Below, piece after piece: positions 8,201-15,959 of a stretch of DNA of 64,000 nt (positions are counted from its first letter, which is position 1; each line of letters opens with the position of its first letter). A model generated the notes under the pieces. That model saw only the letters and a list, made by a program, of their open reading frames with translations, ran no database searches and was not told the DNA's origin. The DNA is taken from assembly GCA_026129525.1 (NCBI GenBank), contig JAHCHW010000009.1:1-64000 (forward strand). The letters are read 5' to 3'. This DNA comes from Chitinophagales bacterium (GTDB lineage: Bacteria; Bacteroidota; Bacteroidia; Chitinophagales; LD1). A program made the translations under genes and the position numbers.

Positions 8201-9403
8201 TGTACCTTTAAAATACACCTCTGCATTTTCCATTAATGCTTCAGCTAATACCGGCAACCAATCTTTTTCTAACGACCTCCTGAAAATATCTAATTCAGGT
8301 GCCGAGTATTTTATTTGGTGCAGTTTCTGCCAAATCCGAAATTCCTGAAACAACGGATGACTTTTCGGGCAAACTTTCTTTGCTTTCTTTTTCCAAACCC
8401 TTTTTTGTTTGATTTTTGTTATTTCATTCTCGCTTACCTCAACTTCTTGCAAATTGTATTCTCCTCTTTCTAATCCGCAGGTAGAAACAAAACGTTTCTG
8501 CGATTTTAAAGGTCGCTGAAAGTAAATACAATACTCGCGTAAATGCCAGTAATTAGTTTTCTTAAACGCTTTTAGGGCAGCAATACATTCTTTGTATGGC
8601 TTTTTCATTATCTCATCATATTCTGCTTTGCTGCCGGTGAGTTTATCTGGATAATGTTGTTTTTGTGCAGCCCAAATCATGTCAAACTCCTTTAAATACA
8701 TGTCGCGAAGTGTGTATCTTCCGTTGTGCCGCCTTATACCATTGCTGTTGAACAGTATTATATCATTTTCGTCACCGTTGTTATATGCCCGTTCATCAAT
8801 TGGTTCATTATAATTATGCCATTTGTTTTCGTCATATAGTTTCTTGGCCTTTTCATGCATCTTAAAAAAATACTCACCGATTGTTTGAGCGCCCGATTTA
8901 TCAATCAATTGTTGCAGTTTTTCATATCCGGCTTTTACTTCACCTGTCTCCTTAGTGTTTTCTTGGGGGTTTTTCGCATTACTCTTAAATCCTCTGTATT
9001 TGTTCAGCAACATGAAAATTCTTCCTATTTCTTCCGGCTGTATAGCTATGTCAGGATTGATGGCATCTGCTCGTAGTTTGTATAACTCAAAAGATTGTCC
9101 TTTACCTTTTGCTTTATGGTACAACTCATATTTAGGCAACATGCCTAAATCTTTTAAAGCATTTTTTAATTTTTCCCTTCTCAATTTAAATCTATATCTC
9201 ATCCTGCTTGCCCCACGGTAAGCCCTCCTTTGCTCATTTCTGGTTTTTTCTTTGTTGCTTACCTCATCTACTATTGTTCCTATAGGAAAAATATGAACAC
9301 CAGTTTTTACAATATCAATCTTTCCATCTTCAAATTCTTTGAGCAGACACCATCCCAATGAGTTGGTTCCAATGTCAAGTCCGATAACGTGTTTAAATTT
9401 CAT
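5261..9403 (-). CDS. cas9: Type II-C CRISPR endonuclease Cas9, large form
   Basis: A 1380-residue RNA-guided DNA endonuclease. RuvC-I is IGLDIGTNSLGW with Asp10. The Arg-rich bridge helix covers about residues 55-82 (RNEQRRAYRGASRMRYRFK). RuvC-II is FEIRIEST with Glu638. The HNH domain carries CGRRCPYTG near 734-742 and EIEHIIPLSRSLDDS with His759 and later Asn773. RuvC-III is HRHHAIDAVV with His973 and Asp976. The C-terminal part (about 1000-1380) is the PAM-interacting region. All nuclease residues are intact, so activity is expected. The length matches the long Cas9 group of Bacteroidota rather than the roughly 1000-residue Neisseria/Campylobacter type. It heads the cas9-cas1-cas2 operon; its start codon lies 36 bp from the anti-repeat of the divergent tracrRNA, so the two promoters must be interleaved. 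No csn2 or cas4 is present, which defines subtype II-C. Confidence 0.98.
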   Translation of the reverse strand: MKFKHVIGLDIGTNSLGWCLLKEFEDGKIDIVKTGVHIFPIGTIVDEVSNKEKTRNEQRRAYRGASRMRYRFKLRREKLKNALKDLGMLPKYELYHKAKGKGQSFELYKLRADAINPDIAIQPEEIGRIFMLLNKYRGFKSNAKNPQENTKETGEVKAGYEKLQQLIDKSGAQTIGEYFFKMHEKAKKLYDENKWHNYNEPIDERAYNNGDENDIILFNSNGIRRHNGRYTLRDMYLKEFDMIWAAQKQHYPDKLTGSKAEYDEIMKKPYKECIAALKAFKKTNYWHLREYCIYFQRPLKSQKRFVSTCGLERGEYNLQEVEVSENEITKIKQKRVWKKKAKKVCPKSHPLFQEFRIWQKLHQIKYSAPELDIFRRSLEKDWLPVLAEALMENAEVYFKGTKKVKAEGKPYFGQILLSKGLIDNEAIYEFYIDKNDEDVASDDKNETKIAGNVTYAGFKEALGNEKFNELKNSTVTLKQHLDKDTIVEVEEDKLTQLWNTIYQAKDGLFKELDWLLRVLTEPTKWNLTKEQAEKLLAKGLVSDYGSYSSKVLKAILPFMRAGMNEHDAKLATNRGYVNEDGTVGRKVQQREKISQLSYQELRNPVVERALSKTIKLVNAILEKYGNEIDRETFEIRIESTRQLRKPREERETERRKNADKDKLREQYAKYLTDNKEKLGFKYDIYKNSPLVNKYELWLQMNMNEEDEFFIQEFKNFSKTTKEQDRLKHRLWLECGRRCPYTGAVINLTDCFSPEVEIEHIIPLSRSLDDSFTNKTLTYRSTNAEKGSLTPLEYLSKKGDKALHAFKERMKSKHHRFSDSKKELFLAEKVSEGFSSNQISNTSYIAKYTRTKMQEVCKNVQFTNGSATAELRNYDWSLSNLLDKIRYEEETGINMDEIYTNYYRIKKDYQQWIERKLNSTDIKIDWKNLSDDKNLQTYTKQTQNDLLYWFGEIEKFNQFRDKSGKKDRSDHRHHAIDAVVTACCTPSIIKELSTNNAIREQKNLRDRAKIEKNFDYQQVKESIAAILVSHSEKQTLIKKRKNRIKTKNGVIEHVTYAPQGKLHKDSFYGKRNGATVRRVELFNDERQSKVLFEEAGELDYKVKGQVKWHYIPDEELYLITKARLEKLGKNAFIKNEMEKNPFYRTSPKTPEKLTSKKRGKPLPVVKSIRQRYNTDRTLIQLPATERERNTKKIIFENRWVENDSNALMVLYNKTNVDKKGNYKKSDRDFEILSFYKAVSQKNPKSSFYQYGGKLYYDEKDETGLNKECKWVKQGDIVALYLDEKEKENFGWENVSQLKERLFIVKGLSSSIVVTNGKEYEFGYISLLKTKTSKAQSYPSAKEISECVALNSFKISHLKFNAIKVRINILGEIVAKGQECFR

Positions 9404-9434
9404 TTGTGTTTGTTTTATTGTTTTGTTAGTATTG
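9403..9434 (+). promoter_or_regulatory. Candidate tracrRNA promoter overlapping the cas9 start
   Basis: TTTG at 9403-9406, 20 bases, then TAGTATTG at 9427-9434. The Bacteroidota consensus is TTTG, about 17-23 bases, TAnnTTTG, so the -7 box has one mismatch. A start 5-6 bases downstream would fall at the first base of the anti-repeat (9440). The -33 box touches the cas9 initiation codon on the other strand. Confidence 0.4.
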
Positions 9435-9439
9435 TCATC

Positions 9440-9512
9440 GAAAGCTTATCACAACAAGGATTATTCCTTAGGCGATTAAGCCCTGCCCTTGGTTCGTCCC
9501 GGGGCTTTTTTA
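9440..9512 (+). ncRNA. tracrRNA
   Basis: The anti-repeat GAAAGCTTATCACAAC (9440-9455) pairs with the repeat start GTTGTGATTTGCTTTC as 8 bp, a 2x2 U-U internal loop, then 6 bp. That is the usual bulged crRNA:tracrRNA duplex. It is followed directly by a nexus-like hairpin AAGGATTATTCCTT (9456-9469) and a terminator hairpin. The length of about 70 nt fits a compact II-C tracrRNA. The gene is divergent from cas9 and far from the array. Longer forms starting further upstream cannot be excluded, but pairing does not continue 5' of GAAAGC. Confidence 0.88.
9478..9511 (+). terminator. Rho-independent terminator of the tracrRNA
   Basis: AAGCCCTG (9478-9485) pairs with CGGGGCTT (9500-9507) as 8 bp with one G-U, followed by six T residues. 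It forms the 3' hairpin of the tracrRNA. Confidence 0.8.
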
Positions 9513-9809
9513 TTTCCCTAACCTTCACATACCCGCACGCCCTGCGGGTGCCTGCTCATAAAAACTCAATAATAGTGTGTGGTTGTTTCAGGATGCCACG
9601 CGCACCCCGTTTTGCTGACGTTGGTAAAACTAAAAATTTTCCCATTGCGTAGAATAATTTCCAACCTCAATCCCCATCACAACCATCTGCGTCATCTGTG
9701 TGCCAAATATTCATTCAACCTGCCTACTACCCACTGCCGCTGCCGCTGCTTACTGCCAACTCACCTTCCCCTTCCCCCTCATTCATCCATTTTCCCTTCT
9801 CGAGCCTCC
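9513..9809. other. Intergenic stretch without a supported gene
   Basis: About 300 bp between the tracrRNA terminator and the minisatellite. Base composition is C-rich on the plus strand (runs such as CTTCCCCTTCCCCCTC near 9770). Short open frames occur in several phases, but none has a recognisable domain, ribosome-binding site or conserved look. Confidence 0.6.
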
Positions 9810-10068
9810 TCCTGCCAATCCAAATCCGGTTCCTGCCAATACCCCTTTAACTTCTGTTTGCATAAATCCTGCTCCTGCCAAGCCCAACCCATAATCTGCC
9901 AAGCCCAATCCTCTTCCTGCCAAGCCAAATCCGGCTCCTGCCAATACCCCTTTAACTTCTGTTAACATAAATCCTGTTCCTGCCAATACCAAACTTCAAT
10001 CTGTCGAGCCAAATCCTGTTCCTGCCAATGCCAATCCTGTTCCTGCCAATCCAAATTTGGTTTCTGCC
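9810..10068. repeat. 21-bp minisatellite, 12 full units in perfect phase
   Basis: Units start every 21 bases from 9810 to 10041, with a partial unit at 10062. The common core is TCCTGCCAA followed by CC-AATCC or close variants. A 42-bp pair (9831-9872) recurs 105 bp later (9936-9977), so there is a higher-order duplication. No unit has gained or lost a base. Read in one plus-strand frame the units give Pro-rich heptads such as PANPNPV, PANTPLT, SVNINPV and PANANPV, broken by a single TAA at 9892-9894. Upstream of the repeats no convincing start or secretion signal was found, so I call it a repeat, possibly the decayed remnant of a Pro-rich protein. Confidence 0.85.
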
Positions 10069-10344
10069 TTTCCCTTTTCAACAGTAATGAGCACAAAGCA
10101 TAAAATAAACCTTACCTAAACATAATTGGCAAACCTCTTGCCTGGCAAAAACAACTCCCTCAAAGCACTACGCACAACTGCACCGCCAACTGTCGGTCTC
10201 AACCCAGAAACTGTCAGCCCTTAAAGTGCATTTTGCACATCTGCTCTTGCAACAACTAACCTCATCAATCGTCATTCCAACCGCGCACAACCTCGCCATG
10301 TGCCTCGGTTTTTTACTTCTAAAATGTATTGACATATTAGTGCC
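10069..10344. other. Intergenic stretch upstream of the heptose genes
   Basis: About 275 bp with no supported gene. It should contain the promoter of the hddC-like gene; TTGACATATTAG lies just before the GTG start but does not fit the Bacteroidota consensus well. Confidence 0.5.
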
Positions 10345-11073
10345 GTGAATGTTCCCGCCATTATACTAGCCGGAGGCTTAGGCACCCGCCTGCGCAATGT
10401 GGTAAAAGATTTGCCCAAGCCCATGGCTCCGGTAAACGGCAAACCCTTTCTGCATTACCTGTTCACCTATCTAAAGCAGCAGGGCGTACACAATGCAATA
10501 CTCTCGGTCGGTTACAAAGCCGATGCCATACGCAGTTATTTTGGCGATACCTACAACGGCATCTCCATCTTGTATATGGAAGAAGCCGAACCCCTTGGTA
10601 CGGGCGGTGGAATCTATCAGGCAATTTCGCTTACCGATGGTCCCGCTTATGTGCTCAATGGCGATACCTTTTTTAATGTTGACCTTAAAGCCCTCTTTAA
10701 CTTTTACCTGACTAAACAGGCCGATATTGCCCTTTCGCTAAAACACCTCCAAAATTTCGACCGCTACGGCACCTTGCAATTGAACGAAGCAGGGAGAGTA
10801 ATCAGTTTTTCGGAAAAGAAAATGGTAACCAGCGGACTGATAAACGGTGGAGTATATGTTATGAGCAAAGAAAGTTTCGGCAAAATCGAAGAACTGCTCA
10901 ACAAACCCCTGCCCCAAAAGTTTTCGTTCGAAAAAGATATTCTCGAAACCCATGTCGGCTTTCTCAATTTGGAAGGTAAAGTGTTCGAAAACTATTTTAT
11001 TGACATAGGCATACCCGAAGATTACGAAAAAGTGCAAACCGATTTTGCCGCCATGTTTGGCAATACACCGTAG
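10345..11073 (+). CDS. Sugar-1-phosphate nucleotidyltransferase, probable heptose-1-phosphate guanylyltransferase (HddC-like)
   Basis: A 242-residue enzyme of the NTP_transferase family. The nucleotide-binding signature is AIILAGGLGTRLRNVVKDLPKPMAPV at residues 5-30 (a longer match than most), followed by GTGGGIYQA, the metal-binding LNGDTFFNVD near residue 108 and YFIDIGIPEDYEK near the C-terminus. These match HddC-type enzymes that make GDP-D-glycero-D-manno-heptose, though mannose-1-phosphate guanylyltransferases are close relatives. The start is GTG: the only in-frame upstream triplets before a stop at 10330 are weak. The next gene starts 5 bp downstream and encodes a GmhB-like phosphatase, which supports a heptose role in cell-surface glycan synthesis. 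Confidence 0.8.
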   Translation: MNVPAIILAGGLGTRLRNVVKDLPKPMAPVNGKPFLHYLFTYLKQQGVHNAILSVGYKADAIRSYFGDTYNGISILYMEEAEPLGTGGGIYQAISLTDGPAYVLNGDTFFNVDLKALFNFYLTKQADIALSLKHLQNFDRYGTLQLNEAGRVISFSEKKMVTSGLINGGVYVMSKESFGKIEELLNKPLPQKFSFEKDILETHVGFLNLEGKVFENYFIDIGIPEDYEKVQTDFAAMFGNTP

Positions 11074-11078
11074 CTAAC

Positions 11079-11648
11079 ATGGTACACCTCAGCAAACTGA
11101 AAATTGATAAAACATGGACACTCTTTTTAGACAGAGACGGAGTTATCAATTTGCATTACCCCAACGATTACGTTAAGCATTGGGACGAGTTTTTCTTTCT
11201 GGAAGGGGTGCTCGATGCCCTCAAAAAACTTTCGGGCGTATTTAAGCGAATAATAATTGTAACCAACCAGCAAGGCGTTGGCAAAGGTTTAATGACCGGC
11301 AACGACCTTCAGTTTATACACGATGAAATGCTCAAAGAAGTGCGTAAGTATGGCGGGCGCATACATGCTATTTACTCCGCTACCGAATTAGTGGCAAACG
11401 ACAGCAAAAACATGCGAAAGCCCGCCACCGGTATGGCTAAACAGGCAAAAAAAGATTTCCCCGAAATTGACTTTGCAAAAAGTATTATGGTAGGCGACTC
11501 GGTTACCGATATGCAGTTTGGCAAAGCCGAAGGTATGCTAACCGTGTTTGTTGGCGATGTTGCCAAACTGCAACCCGCTCACGAAAAGTTAGTGGATGCT
11601 TACTGCGAATCGCTGGGCGATTTTGCCGCAACCATTGCCCGGCAATAA
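11079..11648 (+). CDS. gmhB: D,D-heptose 1,7-bisphosphate phosphatase-like HAD hydrolase (GmhB-like)
   Basis: A 189-residue phosphatase of HAD subfamily IIIA. Motif I is LFLDRDGVIN with both catalytic Asp, motif II is IVTNQQGVGKG, and the later motif GDSVTDMQFGKAEGM provides the Mg-binding Asp. A Lys/Arg-containing stretch MRKPATGM lies where the substrate loop of GmhB/HisB-N sits; the Zn-binding Cys cluster of classical GmhB is not seen. It is co-directional with, and 5 bp from, the nucleotidyltransferase. The pair would convert heptose 1,7-bisphosphate to the 1-phosphate and then to the nucleotide sugar. The required kinase could be the PfkB enzyme at 60231. Confidence 0.8.
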   Translation: MVHLSKLKIDKTWTLFLDRDGVINLHYPNDYVKHWDEFFFLEGVLDALKKLSGVFKRIIIVTNQQGVGKGLMTGNDLQFIHDEMLKEVRKYGGRIHAIYSATELVANDSKNMRKPATGMAKQAKKDFPEIDFAKSIMVGDSVTDMQFGKAEGMLTVFVGDVAKLQPAHEKLVDAYCESLGDFAATIARQ

Positions 11649-11652
11649 AACG

Positions 11653-12297
11653 CTATTGATTAGGAAGCCGCTTTTTGGTAATAGGGTCTAACTTCTCAAT
11701 ACTGTCAATTTTCTGAAAGCCCCCTTTTTCCTGGCTGTAATAGTATTTGGTAATGTACGATACTTTGGTTTTGCCGTCCTTATCGGTAGTAAATTTAATG
11801 CTGGGGTCAACCACCGTATAGCGCTTAATAATTTTCCAAACCACTACTTCCTGCGGTTTTGCGTAAATGTACACATCGGGTAGTTCGGCACCCTGCAACA
11901 AGCCGCAGGGTTTTACATTCAGCGAATCAAGCCGTTTATACAACACCCGCATGTAGCCCCAGGGTACTTTTACTTCATTCCTGCCCATGTAGCCTTCGCT
12001 TATTCGTCCAAGTTGCACTTGCGGGTCTAACTCATACACATAAAAAAAGCCTCCGGGAATGCTGTCGGCATTAGAACGGTACTTGTGCAAAAAGTAGTTT
12101 TCGTACGAAGCATTCCGGTACATTTTTTTAATGGTATCAGCCATGCTTTTGGCAACCGCAAAACCTACATTGTAGGCATGTAACGAATCAAGATAACGCA
12201 GGTAGCGAATGTCCTTGGGGTCTTCAACAATAATGGTATCTGCGGGTTTAGCATTCAAAATGCAAAAGCAGCAAGCCAGCAGTAAGAGGTATTTCAT
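11653..12297 (-). CDS. Secreted protein of unknown function
   Basis: I do not recognise this 214-residue protein. It starts with a signal peptide (MKYLLLLACCFCILNAKPAD) and has a charged, alternating mature region with VVDPSIKFTTDKDGKTKVSY near residue 170. There is no lipobox in the usual place. It converges on the gmhB-like gene with 4 bp between stops and has no neighbour on its own strand, so it is probably monocistronic. Confidence 0.75.
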   Translation of the reverse strand: MKYLLLLACCFCILNAKPADTIIVEDPKDIRYLRYLDSLHAYNVGFAVAKSMADTIKKMYRNASYENYFLHKYRSNADSIPGGFFYVYELDPQVQLGRISEGYMGRNEVKVPWGYMRVLYKRLDSLNVKPCGLLQGAELPDVYIYAKPQEVVVWKIIKRYTVVDPSIKFTTDKDGKTKVSYITKYYYSQEKGGFQKIDSIEKLDPITKKRLPNQ

Positions 12298-12663
12298 GTT
12301 TTACAGCGCAGTTGATTCAGAGATGATTAAAAATCAGTTCTTCATAAACCGCTAACCGGTGGGCGAATTTCAGAAAGTAAATTCAATTTAAAAGCCTTTG
12401 GGTAAGAATTTGCTAAAGTTTTGAATATTTACGAAGCAGCCTGTGTAAAGGAGATTAGAATCCATCTAAAAAAATGGAAACCCTTCCAAATACCTTCAGC
12501 TTAAGTTTGCCCAAGTGTTTTTCGTTACATAACACACAAATTAGGATACCCTTTCTGCGAAAGTCTGCGGTAGCTGCGGCATATTTTGTAGCTGCTGTAG
12601 CCTCTTAGCGGTGAGATTGGTATTTAGGCTTACATTTAAACACAAATCATGTAAGCAGCTTTC
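12298..12663. other. Intergenic stretch, 366 bp
   Basis: Divergent promoter region for the flanking genes. It contains one small open frame on the plus strand (12474-12608, 44 codons, METLPNTFSLSL then a hydrophobic end AVAAAYFVAAVAS) whose only purine-rich upstream motif (AAGGAGATT at 12448) is too far away for a normal ribosome-binding site. I do not call it a gene. Confidence 0.5.
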
Positions 12664-13254
12664 ATGAATTTACCCGAATACATACACTATCAGTTTAACG
12701 GCTTTGCGAAAGCCGGCAAGCATTTGCCGCCTGCTAAAGACGGAGCCGAGTTAACCGTTTCGCGGTTTATTGCCTTGTTGCTTGTAGTGTTGGCTGCCGG
12801 CACGGCAGTGTTTGCTTATTACTTTGGCGGCTTGGCATGGAACATTATGGGGCGTGCCGTATTGCTGTTTTTTGCGGCACTGGCATTTGCATGGAAGTTC
12901 TACAAAGGGGTTTCGGTTTCGTGGATGCTCAACGGCTTGCTTAAGTATTGGCTGCCGGTACTTTTGTTAATGTATGCTTTGGTAACGGTGGTTTACATTT
13001 TTGTGGAGTTGCTTACCGGAAACATAGGCGAATATACACTGGCATTAATGGCGGGAGTGCTCATGTTTGCCATCGGCTTTTTTACGGCAATAACTTTTTA
13101 CCATGCAGCAACCATTGCTACTTCAACTTCAACAAAACTGGGAGCGTGGTTCGCCACACTCATCTTTTCGGGAATTATGCTGGGCGGTTTGTTCGGCATG
13201 GCGTACGGAGTGGGCATAGCCGATTGGTTTGTGCGCGATGTGCTGCGGTGGTAG
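12664..13254 (+). CDS. Polytopic membrane protein of unknown function
   Basis: A 196-residue inner-membrane protein with about five hydrophobic segments (near residues 33-55, 62-80, 92-115, 121-145 and 160-185). The N-terminus MNLPEYIHYQFNGFAKAGK is soluble and well conserved-looking. The layout resembles Yip1/DUF-type small membrane proteins, but no defining motif is visible. It converges on the ABC permease gene with 2 bp between the stops. Confidence 0.75.
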   Translation: MNLPEYIHYQFNGFAKAGKHLPPAKDGAELTVSRFIALLLVVLAAGTAVFAYYFGGLAWNIMGRAVLLFFAALAFAWKFYKGVSVSWMLNGLLKYWLPVLLLMYALVTVVYIFVELLTGNIGEYTLALMAGVLMFAIGFFTAITFYHAATIATSTSTKLGAWFATLIFSGIMLGGLFGMAYGVGIADWFVRDVLRW

Positions 13255-13256
13255 TG

Positions 13257-14528
13257 CTACTTGCTGCGAATGGCATCAACGGGTTTCATGCGCGAGGCTG
13301 ACCATGCCGGAATAAACCCGGCAATAATGCCCACCACAACCGAAATAGATACACCAAGCATAAGGTTGAATGCGGTGATGTAAAATTTAAAGTCTGATTC
13401 CCACACGTTGGTAATAAAGTATTGCAAGGTTTGAATTAAGCCCACCACCACCAGCAAGCCTACAATTCCGCCAATTAAACAAAGCACTACGGCTTCGAGC
13501 AAAAACTCTAACAAAATGTAAACCTGCTTGGCGCCAATGGCTTTCTTAATACCAATTATGTAAGTGCGCTCTTTTACGGCTACAAACATAATGTTGGCAA
13601 TACCGAATGCTCCTACAATAATGGAGAAGATACCGATAATCCATCCGGCAATACCCACCACCGAAAAAATGGAAGCAATGCCTTCGGTAAACACGCTCAC
13701 CTGATTGATGGCAAAGTTATCTTCGGCATAAGGCGATAGCCTGCGTATGGAGCGCATTACGCCTTTCAGTTCATACTTTAACTCTTCAACCGGTACACCT
13801 GCCTTAGGAACAACCGCAATAAGCGGGTCGCCATCAAAGCCGTTCATGTTTACAAACATGCTCATGTAGCTGAACGGAACCAGCACGTTGTTATCTTGCG
13901 TAAAGCCAAACAGGTCGCTGCCTTCTTTCTTCAGTACACCAACCACTTTTACTTTCACTCCGCGTATTTTTATTTCTTGTCCTATTACACTGCTTCGCCC
14001 TTCAAACAATGTTTCGGCTACGGCAGCGCCCAGCAGGGCAACACCCTGTGCATTGTTTGCCTCGGCAGGGGTAAAATACCTGCCCTCGCTAAAATCCATG
14101 TCCTTAATCTTATTGTAATCGTAGCTTACACCGTTTACCGATACGCGCTCTGCTACACGGTCGCCCGCAATAACATTGGAATTGCCCGCCATAAACATAA
14201 TGCAGCTTGCTTTGGCTAAGGTGGTGCGCTGTTGCACTTGCTCTAACTCTCTGCGGTTAACGGTGGGGCGGTTCAGGTACTTCCACCAGGGGTATTCTTC
14301 CGTCCATATCCAGGGCCATTTTTGAACGTATAAAATATCGTTGCCAAACTGCGCCAAGCTGTTCTGAATGTTCATCTCCAGCGAGTTTACAGCCGTACGC
14401 ACCGAGATAATACACAATATGCCAATAGTAATGCCCAGCAGCGAAAGGAAGGAACGCAATTTTGCGGCTCGCAACTCTTCGAGCGAGAGGACTAAACTTT
14501 GCCAGAAAATTTGCAGAAAGGTGCCCAC
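13257..14528 (-). CDS. MacB/FtsX-type ABC transporter permease
   Basis: A 423-residue permease with the MacB layout: an N-terminal membrane helix (LRSFLSLLGITIGILCIISV, residues 24-43), a large periplasmic MacB-PCD domain (about 50-290), then three membrane helices with the FtsX core GIANIMFVAVKERTYIIGIK and KKAIGAKQVYILLEFLLEA. The C-terminus is typical (PAWSASRMKPVDAIRSK). Such proteins couple a cytoplasmic ATPase to lipoprotein or drug export; no ATPase gene is adjacent. The start is GTG at 14528. It lies 45 bp downstream of the M20 peptidase on the same strand and may be its operon partner. Confidence 0.9.
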   Translation of the reverse strand: MGTFLQIFWQSLVLSLEELRAAKLRSFLSLLGITIGILCIISVRTAVNSLEMNIQNSLAQFGNDILYVQKWPWIWTEEYPWWKYLNRPTVNRRELEQVQQRTTLAKASCIMFMAGNSNVIAGDRVAERVSVNGVSYDYNKIKDMDFSEGRYFTPAEANNAQGVALLGAAVAETLFEGRSSVIGQEIKIRGVKVKVVGVLKKEGSDLFGFTQDNNVLVPFSYMSMFVNMNGFDGDPLIAVVPKAGVPVEELKYELKGVMRSIRRLSPYAEDNFAINQVSVFTEGIASIFSVVGIAGWIIGIFSIIVGAFGIANIMFVAVKERTYIIGIKKAIGAKQVYILLEFLLEAVVLCLIGGIVGLLVVVGLIQTLQYFITNVWESDFKFYITAFNLMLGVSISVVVGIIAGFIPAWSASRMKPVDAIRSK

Positions 14529-14573
14529 GCCACAAACCTAATAAAGAAGCAGAAAGCAAGTAAGTGCCGGCAT

Positions 14574-15950
14574 TTACTCTTTAGCGCTTAACTCGGTAAA
14601 GTACTTATAGAAATACGGAATGGTTTCAATACCCTTGTAATAATTGAACAAGCCAAACTTTTCGTTAGGCGAGTGAATGGCATCGCTGTCTAACCCAAAG
14701 CCGAACAGCACCGATTTTATACCCAGCACTTTTTCGAACATGGTAACAATGGGAATACTGCCGCCAGTGCGTAAAGGTATGGGTGTTTTGCCAAAAGTGC
14801 GCTCCATAGCAATGGCTGCGGCTTTGTAGGCAATAGAGTCGGTAGGCGTTACAGCCGCCTCGCCACCGTGGTGCGGAGTTACTTTTACTTTTACATAAGG
14901 CGGAGCTATCTTTTTGAAATGCTCCTCAAACAGTTTCATAATTTTTTCGCTTTGCTGATTGGGCACTAAGCGCATTGAAATTTTAGCAAAAGCCTTAGAA
15001 GGCAACACGGTTTTTGCGCCCTGCCCGGTGTAGCCGCCCCAAATGCCGTTTACATCGAGCGTGGGGCGAATGGACACACGCTCTAAAGTGGTGTAGCCAT
15101 CTTCACCCAGCACTTCGTTAATTTCTAAATGCTGTTTGTATTCTTCAATGCTGAACGGTGCTTTCGCCATTTGTGCGCGCTCTTCGGCAGAAACCGTTTC
15201 CACATCATCGTAAAACCCCGGAATGTTTATGCTGCGGTCGTTGTTGTGCAGCGAGGCAATCATGTCGCACAACACATTGATGGGGTTTGCCACAGCTCCG
15301 CCATATACTCCGCTGTGCAGGTCGCGGTTGGGCCCGGTTACTTCCACTTCAACATACGCCAGCCCCCGCAAGCCGGTGGTAATACTCGGCACATCATTCG
15401 AAATCATTGAGGTATCGGAAATGAGAATAACATCAGCCTTTAGTTTGTTTTTGTTTTCGGCAGCAAAGGTTTCCAGGTTAACCGAGCCTACTTCTTCTTC
15501 GCCCTCAATCATAAACTTTACATTGCAGGGCAGGCAGTTGTTTTGCATCATCATTTCAAATGCCTTAACGTGCATGTACATTTGCCCTTTGTCATCGCAG
15601 GCACCGCGGGCGTAAATGTTGCCATCTTTTACTACCGGCTCAAAAGGAGGGGAGTTCCATAGTTCGTAAGGGTCGGCAGGCTGCACATCGTAATGCCCGT
15701 ACACCAATACGGTAGGAAGTTTCGCATCCACTATTTTTTCGCCATATACAACAGGGTAGCCTTTGGTAGGGCAAATTTCTACGGCATCGGCTCCGGCTTC
15801 CATTAAGCGTTGCTTTACGGCTTCGGCAGTTCGTAAAACATCGTCCTTAAATTTTTCATCCGCACTTACTGATGGAATACGGAGAAGGTCGAGCAGTTCA
15901 TTTAAAAAGCGCTCTTTGTTTTCTTCGAGGTATGGTTTTAGTTGTTGCAT
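14574..15950 (-). CDS. M20 family dipeptidase
   Basis: A 458-residue zinc dipeptidase of the M20 family. The first metal-binding motif is VLVYGHYDVQPADP (His and Asp), the second Asp is in YARGACDDKGQMYMH, and the catalytic Glu pair is in IEGEEEVGSVN. The dimerisation domain covers about residues 200-330 and the last metal ligand His is in DSDAIHSPNEKFG. Length matches the family. It acts on peptides in the cytoplasm. It sits 9 bp after the TonB-dependent receptor gene, which suggests uptake and hydrolysis of peptides as a unit. Confidence 0.93.
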   Translation of the reverse strand: MQQLKPYLEENKERFLNELLDLLRIPSVSADEKFKDDVLRTAEAVKQRLMEAGADAVEICPTKGYPVVYGEKIVDAKLPTVLVYGHYDVQPADPYELWNSPPFEPVVKDGNIYARGACDDKGQMYMHVKAFEMMMQNNCLPCNVKFMIEGEEEVGSVNLETFAAENKNKLKADVILISDTSMISNDVPSITTGLRGLAYVEVEVTGPNRDLHSGVYGGAVANPINVLCDMIASLHNNDRSINIPGFYDDVETVSAEERAQMAKAPFSIEEYKQHLEINEVLGEDGYTTLERVSIRPTLDVNGIWGGYTGQGAKTVLPSKAFAKISMRLVPNQQSEKIMKLFEEHFKKIAPPYVKVKVTPHHGGEAAVTPTDSIAYKAAAIAMERTFGKTPIPLRTGGSIPIVTMFEKVLGIKSVLFGFGLDSDAIHSPNEKFGLFNYYKGIETIPYFYKYFTELSAKE

Positions 15951-15959
15951 AGCGGTTTA

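Noticed and set aside
9700..9894. Plus-strand frame leading into the 21-bp minisatellite as a gene
   Set aside because: No signal peptide, ribosome-binding site or domain before the repeats, and an in-frame stop inside the array.
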